From Pseudomonadota bacterium (GTDB lineage Bacteria; Pseudomonadota; Gammaproteobacteria; Burkholderiales; Burkholderiaceae_C), in the NCBI GenBank assembly GCA_023436025.1, contig JAEZKX010000124.1, positions 1 through 10,647 of the forward strand: DNA of 10,647 bases, in the 5' to 3' direction. Below are positions 5,982-10,647 of this stretch, piece by piece (the first letter of the stretch is position 1; the number at the start of each line of letters is the position of its first letter). The translations under genes and the position numbers were made by a program. The notes beneath the pieces are model-generated. The model was not told where the DNA came from. It saw only the letters and a program-made list of their open reading frames with translations, and made no database searches.

Positions 5982-6949
5982 GCGGCCTCCCGCGTGTGGC
6001 TGGCCACGATGGACATCACCGCCATGCGCACGGCGATTCCGAAGGTCACCTGCGGCAGGATCACGCTCTGGCGACCGTCGACCACCGACGAGTCGATCTC
6101 CACCCCCCGGTTGATGGGCCCCGGGTGCATCACGATGGCGTCGGGCTTGGCCAGTGCCAGCCGCTCGGGCGTGAGGCCGAAGCGCTTGAAGAACTCCTGC
6201 GACGAAGGCAGCAGCGCCCCGCTCATGCGCTCGTTCTGCAGCCGCAGCATGATCACCACGTCGCAGCCCCTCAGGCCCTCTTCCAGCGTGTGGCACACGC
6301 GCACGCCCATCTGCGCCATGTCGTTGGGCACCAGCGTCTTGGGCCCCACCACCCGCACCTCGGCGCAGCCGAGCGTGGTCAGCGCGTGGATGTCGGAGCG
6401 CGCCACGCGCGAATGCAGCACGTCGCCGACGATGGCCACCGTGAGGTTGGAGAAGTCCTTCTTGAAGTGCCGGATCGTGTACATGTCGAGCAGCCCCTGC
6501 GTGGGATGCGCATGGCGGCCGTCGCCGGCATTGACCACGTGCACGTGCGGCGCGACGTGCTGCGCGATCAGGTAGGGCGCGCCCGATTCGCTGTGGCGCA
6601 CGACGAAGATGTCGGCGGCCATGGCCGACAGGTTGGCGATGGTGTCCAGCAGCGATTCGCCCTTGCTCGCGGAGGAGCGCGCGATGTCGAGGTTGATGAC
6701 GTCGGCCGACAGCCGGGTCGCGGCGATCTCGAAGGTGGTGCGGGTGCGCGTGCTGTTCTCGAAGAACAGGTTGAACACGCTCTTGCCGCGCAAGAGCGGC
6801 ACCTTCTTCACCTCGCGGTCGCTGACGCTGACGAAGTTGGAAGCGGTGTCGAGGATGTGGACCAGGATGTCGCGGGGCAGGCCTTCGATCGACAGCAGGT
6901 GGATCAGCTCGCCGTTGGCGTTGAGTTGCGGATTTCTCTTGTAGAGCAT
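5978..6949 (-). CDS. pyrB: Aspartate carbamoyltransferase catalytic subunit
   Basis: PyrB condenses carbamoyl phosphate with aspartate to N-carbamoyl-aspartate, the committed step of pyrimidine synthesis, in the cytoplasm. The 323 residues contain the carbamoyl-phosphate motif FENSTRTR (63-70), the loop SSASKGESLLDT with Lys96 and Glu98, RHSESGAPYLIA (118-129), HPTQ (148-151), MLRLQNER (234-241) and HPGPINRG (275-282). The extended N-terminus before the first domain (about 15 extra residues compared with the E. coli subunit) is typical of enzymes that bind a PyrC-like partner. The ATG at 6949 lies 10 bases after the pyrR stop, with no obvious Shine-Dalgarno. The stop overlaps the pyrX start. 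No pyrI regulatory subunit gene is nearby, as expected for this class. Confidence 0.96.
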   Translation of the reverse strand: MLYKRNPQLNANGELIHLLSIEGLPRDILVHILDTASNFVSVSDREVKKVPLLRGKSVFNLFFENSTRTRTTFEIAATRLSADVINLDIARSSASKGESLLDTIANLSAMAADIFVVRHSESGAPYLIAQHVAPHVHVVNAGDGRHAHPTQGLLDMYTIRHFKKDFSNLTVAIVGDVLHSRVARSDIHALTTLGCAEVRVVGPKTLVPNDMAQMGVRVCHTLEEGLRGCDVVIMLRLQNERMSGALLPSSQEFFKRFGLTPERLALAKPDAIVMHPGPINRGVEIDSSVVDGRQSVILPQVTFGIAVRMAVMSIVASHTREAA

Positions 6950-6959
6950 GGTGGATGGG

Positions 6960-7484
6960 TCAGCCGGCGTTCTCGAGCTGGAAGCTGAAGCGACCGTCGT
7001 CGCCGCGTGCCAGGGCCAGCAGCTGGTCGCCGGGCAGGGCGACGCGCGCGGCCGCGAAGTCGGCCTGCACCGGCAGCTCGCGGCCGCCGCGGTCGACCAG
7101 CACCGCGAGTTGCACGGCGGCGGGGCGGCCGTAGTCGAACAGTTCGTTGAGCACGGCGCGGATGGTGCGCCCGGTGTAGAGGACGTCGTCGAGCAGCAGG
7201 ATGCGCGCGCCGTTGACGTCGAAATCGAGCCGGGTCTGCGCCGTCACCGCCAAGCCGCGCCGCGTCAGGTCGTCGCGGTGCATCGCCGAGGAGATCACGC
7301 CGGCCGTGCCGGGCAGGCCCAGGTCCTGGTGCAGGCGCTCGGCCAGCCAGGCGCCGCCCGAGGTGATGCCCACCAGGCGCGTGTCGGCGCCGCGCAGCGA
7401 CTGCACGCCGCGCGCGAGCTCGCGGTAGAGGGCTTCGGCGTCGAGGGTGAGCGCGCCGGAGGTCTGTGTAGGTTCAATGGCCAT
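6960..7484 (-). CDS. pyrR: PyrR bifunctional regulator / uracil phosphoribosyltransferase
   Basis: PyrR is a type I phosphoribosyltransferase-fold protein. In Gram-positive bacteria it binds pyr leader RNA to attenuate the operon and also makes UMP from uracil and PRPP. Here the 174 residues contain the PRPP-binding loop ILLLDDVLYTGRT (95-107), VGITSGGAWLAERL (38-51), and VLVDRGGRELPV (128-139), all diagnostic of PyrR. The start is ATG 7484 (MAIEPTQTSG); the frame extends upstream only through repeat DNA. No Shine-Dalgarno is visible, and a ~130-bp palindromic element ends a few bases upstream. The gene heads pyrR-pyrB-pyrX-plsC. Whether it regulates the operon in betaproteobacteria is not settled; I see no match to the Bacillus PyrR-binding RNA. 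Confidence 0.92.
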   Translation of the reverse strand: MAIEPTQTSGALTLDAEALYRELARGVQSLRGADTRLVGITSGGAWLAERLHQDLGLPGTAGVISSAMHRDDLTRRGLAVTAQTRLDFDVNGARILLLDDVLYTGRTIRAVLNELFDYGRPAAVQLAVLVDRGGRELPVQADFAAARVALPGDQLLALARGDDGRFSFQLENAG

Positions 7485-7566
7485 GGGATACGGGCTCAGG
7501 ACGCGAAAGTCGCAAAGGTTTCGCAAAAGTCGCAAAAGGACTCCAACTTCCAAAGAAGACTTTCAT
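7474..7566 (-). CDS. Possible 30-codon leader ORF overlapping the pyrR start (doubtful)
   Basis: An ATG at 7566, in the loop of the palindrome, opens a 30-codon frame (MKVFFGSWSPFATFAKPLR...) that stops at 7474-7476, just inside pyrR, 8-10 bases past the pyrR ATG. The arrangement recalls leader peptides such as pyrL, ahead of pyrBI in enteric bacteria, where translation of a U-rich stretch senses UTP. Runs of three or four T occur in this frame. No ribosome binding site is evident, and this repeat family tends to give open frames by its composition, so coding is doubtful. Confidence 0.2.
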   Translation of the reverse strand: MKVFFGSWSPFATFAKPLRLSRPEPVSHGH

Positions 7567-7620
7567 GGTCTTTCGCGACTTTCGCGACTGTTGCGAAACC
7601 TTTGCGACCTCTGAGTCCGG
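7491..7620. repeat. Large imperfect palindrome built from GTCGCAAAG-type units
   Basis: Arms 7509-7538 and 7579-7608 match at 28 of 30 positions when one is inverted, including 18 perfect bases (GTCGCAAAGGTTTCGCAA against its complement). Outer CTCAG (7495-7499) pairs with CTGAG (7611-7615), and inside the 40-base loop AAGAC (7556-7560) pairs with GTCTT (7568-7572). Each arm is itself an iteration of a 9-11 base unit around GCGAAAGTC/GCAAAAGTC. It is much more AT-rich than the flanking genes. It fills the spacer between ruvX and pyrR and would fold into a long hairpin in RNA of either sense. It resembles palindromic intergenic repeats found scattered in several bacterial genomes. A transcribed attenuator or RNA-processing site for pyrR is an alternative. 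Confidence 0.75.
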
Positions 7621-7643
7621 CTGTCCGCATTGGGTGTTTGCAA

Positions 7644-8057
7644 TCAAGGGAGGCTCCTCAAGAATTGCTCCAGGATCACGCAGGCCGCGCCGGCGTCGGC
7701 GTCGGCGTAGTCCGCGCCGCCGGCCACCGTGCTGTAGCGCTCGTCCACCTCGTACACCGGCTTGCCGCAGCGGCCGCGCAGCTGGCGGGCGAACTTGCGG
7801 GCCCGGTCGGTATTTTCGTGGCTGGCGCCATCGGGGTGGAAGGGGACGCCGACGACCAGCGCGTCGGGCTGCCACTCCTGCACCCGCGCCACCGCCTGGA
7901 CGATGCGGGCATCGCCTTCGGCGCGGATGGTCGGCTGCGGCGTCGCGCTGCGCAGCATGCGGTTGCCCACCGCCACGCCGGTGCGCTTGAGGCCGAAATC
8001 GAAAGCGAGGAAGGTCTGGAAATGCGAAGGGACTTCCGCCGCGGGCGACTCAGGCAT
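7644..8057 (-). CDS. ruvX: RuvX/YqgF family putative Holliday junction resolvase / pre-16S rRNA nuclease
   Basis: This RNase H-like nuclease is 137 residues long, normal for the family. It is essential in many bacteria and implicated in trimming pre-16S rRNA; Holliday-junction cleavage was the original proposal. Visible motifs are LAFDFGLKRTGVAVGN (17-32) with catalytic Asp20, ALVVGVPFHPDG (66-77), DERYST (105-110) with Glu106, and the C-terminal acidic ADADAGAACVILEQFL (118-133). The ATG at 8057 overlaps the yqgE stop by eight bases (ATGCCTGA), a conserved yqgE-ruvX junction that implies coupled translation. Some members read DERLTT where this one has DERYST, a tolerated change. Downstream, a 159-bp repeat-filled spacer separates it from pyrR. 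Confidence 0.92.
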   Translation of the reverse strand: MPESPAAEVPSHFQTFLAFDFGLKRTGVAVGNRMLRSATPQPTIRAEGDARIVQAVARVQEWQPDALVVGVPFHPDGASHENTDRARKFARQLRGRCGKPVYEVDERYSTVAGGADYADADAGAACVILEQFLRSLP

Positions 8058-8649
8058 GCCCCGCGCCCGGCGACAACATCCAGGCCTGCAGGCCCAGCAG
8101 TCCGAGCGCCTTGTCGTAGCGCTCCTCGATCGGCGTGTCGAAGATGACCCTGGGGTCGGCCTCGACGGTGAGCCAGCTGTTCTCGGCCAGCTCGGATTCC
8201 AGCTGGCCCTCGCCCCAGGCGGAGTAGCCCAGCGTCACCAGCACCTTGCGCGGGCCGGCGCCGGTGGCGATGGCCTCAAGCACGTCCTTGGACGTCGTCA
8301 TCTCCAGCCCGCCCGGGATGGTCATGGTGGACGCGTAGACGGACTCGCTGGCGTCGGCGCCTTCGGCCTGAACCGCCTCGTGCAGCACGAAGCCGCGCTC
8401 GGTCTGCACCGGGCCGCCCTGCAGCACCGGCGTGCGCGCCAGGTCGGCGCGGCCCAGGGGCAGGTCGACCTTCTCGAACAGGTTCTTCAGGTTGATGTCG
8501 GTCGGCTTGTTGATGACCAGGCCGAGCGCGCCGTGGGCACCATGCTCGCACAGGTACACCACGGAACGGGCGAACGACGCATCCTGCAGGCCGGGCATGG
8601 CGATCAGGAAGTGGTGCGTCAGATTGATCTGGTCGGCCTCGGTGGGCAT
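8050..8649 (-). CDS. yqgE: YqgE/AlgH family protein (UPF0301)
   Basis: YqgE/AlgH proteins are small soluble proteins of unknown biochemical role, widespread in proteobacteria and usually adjacent to ruvX. One member was first noted as an alginate regulator (AlgH) in Pseudomonas. The 199 residues have the family signature: NLTHHFLIAMPGLQDASFARSVVYLCEH (9-36), GALGLVINKPTD (40-51), VLQGGPVQTERGFVLH, and the later LGYSAWGEGQLE. I chose ATG 8649 (MPTEADQINLTHH) because homology begins at NLTHHF; the frame continues upstream to 8757 but only through the divergent photolyase gene. The start is 20 bp from the photolyase start on the other strand. It is the first gene of the leftward yqgE-ruvX-pyr-plsC run. 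Confidence 0.93.
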   Translation of the reverse strand: MPTEADQINLTHHFLIAMPGLQDASFARSVVYLCEHGAHGALGLVINKPTDINLKNLFEKVDLPLGRADLARTPVLQGGPVQTERGFVLHEAVQAEGADASESVYASTMTIPGGLEMTTSKDVLEAIATGAGPRKVLVTLGYSAWGEGQLESELAENSWLTVEADPRVIFDTPIEERYDKALGLLGLQAWMLSPGAGHA

Positions 8650-8656
8650 GATGGCG

Positions 8657-8662
8657 ATTTTA
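8657..8662 (-). promoter_or_regulatory. Candidate -10 (TAAAAT) for yqgE within the 20-bp divergent gap
   Basis: On the minus strand TAAAAT matches five of six bases of the -10 consensus and is the only AT-rich run between the divergent starts at 8649 and 8670. Transcription would start about 8650, essentially at the yqgE ATG. No convincing -35 lies upstream, where it would fall inside the photolyase coding sequence. Confidence 0.3.
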
Positions 8663-8669
8663 GTTCGCG

Positions 8670-10091
8670 ATGGGCATTCCGTACGAAACCGGCCTTTGCT
8701 GGCTGCGCCGCGACCTGCGCGTGGCCGACAACGCCGCGCTGTATCACGCGCTGACATCCTGCCGCCAGGTGCATTGCGCCTTCGTCTTCGACACGGCGAT
8801 CCTGGACCCCCTGCCCCGCGCCGACCGCCGGGTGGAATTCATCCTGCAATCGGTGGCCGACCTCGATGCCGCCTTGCGCACGCTGGCCGGTCCGCAGGCC
8901 GGGCTGGTCGTGCTGCACGGCGCCGCCGCCGAGGAGATCCCGCAGCTGGCGCAGCGCCTGGGCGCCCAGGCCGTGTTCGCGGCGCACGCCCACGAGCCGG
9001 CGGCGCGCGCGCGCGACCCCCTGGTGCGCGCGCGCCAGGCCGCCGCGGGCATCGCCCTGCACACCGCCAAGGACCAGGTGGTCTTCGAGCGCGACGAGGT
9101 GAAGACGCAGGCCGGCCAGCCTTATTCCGTCTTCACGCCCTACGCACGGGCCTGGCTGGCCCGGCTGGACGGCTTCTACCTGAAGCCCTACCCGGTCGAG
9201 AAATACGGCGATCGGCTGGCGCCGCGCCCCGAAGGATTCCGGGCGCTGCCCACCTTGCAGGCGCTGGGCTTCGAGAGCACCAACCTGGCCCAGTTGGGCC
9301 TGCAGGGCGGCAGCACGGCGGGCGGCCGCATGCTGGAGGCCTTCCTGCGGCGCATCGACCGCTATGCGCAACTGCGCGATCGGCCCGCGGTCAACGGCAC
9401 CAGCTGCCTGGGCGTGCACCTGCGCTTCGGGACCCTGTCGATCCGGCGGCTGGCAGCGCTGGCCCTGGCGCGCGATTCGGAAGGCGGCGCCACCTGGCTG
9501 AAGGAACTGGCCTGGCGCGACTTCTACTTCCAGGTGCTGGCCAACTTCCCGCAGGTGGGCACGGGCGCGAGCTTCCGCCCCGAATACGACCGCATCGCCT
9601 GGGAAGAAGGTCCGGCGGCCGACGCGCTGTTCGCCGCCTGGTGCGAGGGCCGCACCGGCTATCCGCTGGTGGACGCGGCCATGCTGCAGTTGAACCGCAC
9701 CGGCTTCATGCACAACCGCCTGCGCATGGTGAGCGCCAGCTTCCTGTGCAAGGACCTCGGCATCGACTGGCGCCGCGGCGAGCGCTACTTCGCCGAGAAG
9801 CTCAACGACTACGACCTGGCCGCCAACAACGGTGGCTGGCAGTGGGCGAGTTCGTCGGGCTGCGATGCCCAGCCCTGGTTCCGCATCTTCAATCCGGTGA
9901 CCCAGGGCCGGCGCTTCGATCCGGAGGGCGAGTTCGTCCTGCACTACCTGCCGCAACTGGCGGCGCTGCCGAAGGCGGCGCGCCATGCGCCCTGGGAAGC
10001 CGGCGGCGTGCCGGGCTATCCGCCGCCCATCGTGGACCATGCGCAGGCGCGCGAGAGGACCCTGCGCCGCTATGCGGTGGTGAAGGGCTGA
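8670..10091 (+). CDS. phrB: Class I deoxyribodipyrimidine photolyase
   Basis: This FAD enzyme uses near-UV/blue light to split cyclobutane pyrimidine dimers in DNA. The 473 residues match class I CPD photolyases end to end. The N-terminal alpha/beta antenna domain starts LCWLRRDLRVADNAAL (9-24). The helical FAD domain contains LAWRDFYFQVL (280-290, with substrate-contacting Trp282 by alignment to E. coli), TGYPLVDAAM (329-338), MHNRLRMVSASFLCKDL (347-363) and NDYDLAANNGGWQWASSSG (379-397). The electron-transfer tryptophans align with Trp311, Trp367 and Trp390. The common TGWMHNR reads TGFMHNR here (Phe346). The ATG at 8670 fits the family start; no Shine-Dalgarno is seen. It lies on the opposite strand between the pil-type kinase and yqgE genes. 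A (6-4) photolyase or cryptochrome is less likely given these motifs. Confidence 0.94.
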   Translation: MGIPYETGLCWLRRDLRVADNAALYHALTSCRQVHCAFVFDTAILDPLPRADRRVEFILQSVADLDAALRTLAGPQAGLVVLHGAAAEEIPQLAQRLGAQAVFAAHAHEPAARARDPLVRARQAAAGIALHTAKDQVVFERDEVKTQAGQPYSVFTPYARAWLARLDGFYLKPYPVEKYGDRLAPRPEGFRALPTLQALGFESTNLAQLGLQGGSTAGGRMLEAFLRRIDRYAQLRDRPAVNGTSCLGVHLRFGTLSIRRLAALALARDSEGGATWLKELAWRDFYFQVLANFPQVGTGASFRPEYDRIAWEEGPAADALFAAWCEGRTGYPLVDAAMLQLNRTGFMHNRLRMVSASFLCKDLGIDWRRGERYFAEKLNDYDLAANNGGWQWASSSGCDAQPWFRIFNPVTQGRRFDPEGEFVLHYLPQLAALPKAARHAPWEAGGVPGYPPPIVDHAQARERTLRRYAVVKG

Positions 10092-10096
10092 GGGCG

Positions 10097-10124
10097 GCGC
10101 CGCCTGCGCATGGGCGGGCGGCGC
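10097..10124. terminator. GC-only hairpin between convergent phrB and hybrid-kinase genes
   Basis: GCGCCGCC (10097-10104) pairs perfectly with GGCGGCGC (10117-10124) around a 12-base loop, within the 46-bp gap between the two convergent stop codons. No T-run follows on either strand, so intrinsic termination is uncertain. Its position suits a bidirectional end of transcription. Confidence 0.4.
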
Positions 10125-10137
10125 GGCCTGGCGACGG

Positions 10138-10647
10138 TCAGGCCGTGACCGCCGCCTTGGCGTAATGCCGCACCAGGCCCAGCAGCTCCTCTTCGGAGTA
10201 CGGCTTGCCAAGGTAGTGGTTCACGCCCAGCTCCTTGGCGTGCTCGCGGTGCTTCTCGGCGATGCGGGAGGTGATCATCACGATCGGCAGCGGGCGCAGG
10301 CGCTCGTCGCCGCGGATGTTGCGCGCCAGGTCGAAGCCGTCCATGCGCGGCATCTCGATGTCCGACAGCACCACCGCCGGCAGTTCCTCGGCCAGGCGCT
10401 CCAGCGCCTGCAGGCCGTCGGCCGCCAGGGCGACCCGGTAGCCTTCGCGCTGCAGCAGGCGCTGCGTGACGCGCCGCACCGTGATCGAATCGTCGACCAC
10501 CAGCACCAGCGGCACCGCGGGCGCGGCCGCCACCAGCGCCTGCGGCGGCCGGGCGTCGCGCGCCGCCGCCTGCTGGCCCGCCGGCTGGCCCGCGGCCCGG
10601 CGCGCCCGCGCCGGCAGGCCGTCGGCCGCCAGGGCGACCCGGTAGCC
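10138..10647 (-). CDS. CheA-like hybrid sensor kinase, C-terminal receiver domain (PilL/ChpA type, partial)
   Basis: The frame is open from base 10647 to the stop at 10138-10140, so only the last 169 residues of a longer protein are visible. They comprise a short segment GYRVALAADGL at the very edge, an Ala/Pro/Gln/Arg-rich linker (about residues 12-42), then a complete CheY-like receiver. The receiver has VLVVDDSITVRRVTQRLLQR with the acidic pair Asp52/Asp53, phosphoacceptor Asp96 in LSDIEMPRMDGFDL, Thr126 in MITSR, and Lys148 in GKPYSEEELLGLV. SRIAEKHREHAKELGVNHYLGKPYSEEE is very typical of receivers at the end of CheA-type kinases such as PilL/ChpA, which control type IV pili and twitching. 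A GTG at 10533 could make it look like a stand-alone receiver, but the frame continues. The edge segment duplicates part of the receiver and may be an assembly artefact. Confidence 0.85.
   Translation of the reverse strand, partial: GYRVALAADGLPARARRAAGQPAGQQAAARDARPPQALVAAAPAVPLVLVVDDSITVRRVTQRLLQREGYRVALAADGLQALERLAEELPAVVLSDIEMPRMDGFDLARNIRGDERLRPLPIVMITSRIAEKHREHAKELGVNHYLGKPYSEEELLGLVRHYAKAAVTA
10410..10647. repeat. 34-bp exact direct repeat, copies at 10410-10443 and 10614-10647
   Basis: The final 34 bases of the window are identical to 10410-10443, 204 bases (68 codons, in frame) to the left. Both encode GYRVALAADGL on the minus strand. In the next five codons that differ before the similarity fades, the copies agree in first and third positions and differ only in the second, always to G or C in the edge copy. 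This is either a partial in-frame duplication or a sequencing/assembly artefact at a contig end. Confidence 0.8.

Noticed and set aside
4749..6575. 608-codon plus-strand open frame opposite pyrX and pyrB
   Set aside because: Low-complexity composition with no motifs; the opposite strand encodes unmistakable PyrB and dihydroorotase-like proteins.
7491..7620. CRISPR-like or insertion-sequence origin for the repeat cluster before pyrR
   Set aside because: The units are short, contiguous and form a single palindrome, with no unique spacers, no transposase gene and no clear target-site duplication.
8619..10211. 530-codon minus-strand open frame opposite the photolyase gene
   Set aside because: Antisense shadow rich in Gly, Gln, Arg and Ala; the plus strand has a complete class I photolyase.
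10138..10533. Stand-alone CheY/PilG-type response regulator starting at GTG 10533
   Set aside because: The frame continues without a stop to the window edge through a typical interdomain linker, and the receiver resembles the C-terminal domain of CheA-type hybrid kinases.

Overview
This is high-GC DNA (roughly 70% by eye) with the gene order and protein sequences of a betaproteobacterium, most likely Burkholderiales close to Comamonadaceae (Ramlibacter/Variovorax/Acidovorax-like). The assignment rests on the PyrB N-terminus, the yqgE-ruvX-pyrR-pyrB-pyrX-plsC order, and a PilL/ChpA-type receiver domain next to that cluster. It is an inference from remembered families, not a database search. 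Most of the window is ordinary chromosomal housekeeping DNA. I see no tRNA, rRNA, CRISPR array, insertion sequence or phage gene.

Layout. 1-600 (-) is the first 200 codons of an unrecognised helical protein that runs off the left edge. 601-927 is a gene-free stretch with small inverted repeats. 928-1152 (+) is a small unknown protein whose stop abuts that of the next gene. 1153-2751 (-) is a two-domain ferric-iron-type ABC permease and 2804-3910 (+) is its probable ATPase. The two are divergent and share a short control region with a good Fur-box match, so together they look like an iron-repressed Fe(III) importer. No substrate-binding protein is present here.

3943-8649 (-) is one co-directional block, read right to left: yqgE, ruvX, a ~159-bp spacer holding a large imperfect palindrome, pyrR, pyrB, an inactive dihydroorotase homologue (pyrX/pyrC'), and plsC. 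Neighbouring genes in it overlap by a few bases (8 bp, ATGA and GTGA junctions), apart from the spacer and a 10-bp gap between pyrR and pyrB. PyrB and the pseudo-dihydroorotase should form one aspartate carbamoyltransferase complex for pyrimidine synthesis. A true dihydroorotase must be encoded elsewhere. PlsC makes phosphatidic acid for membranes.

8670-10091 (+) is a class I CPD-type DNA photolyase, diverging from yqgE across only 20 bp. 10138-10647 (-) is the C-terminus of a CheA-like hybrid kinase (PilL/ChpA type, twitching motility) ending in a CheY-like receiver domain. It is cut by the right edge, where the last 34 bases exactly repeat part of the receiver domain.

The points most worth a second look are the metal-ligand-less dihydroorotase, the palindromic element with a small open frame just before pyrR, the Fur-box divergent promoter with a probable leaderless transcript, and the edge repeat in the hybrid kinase. 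I did not find convincing evidence of a wholly new system.
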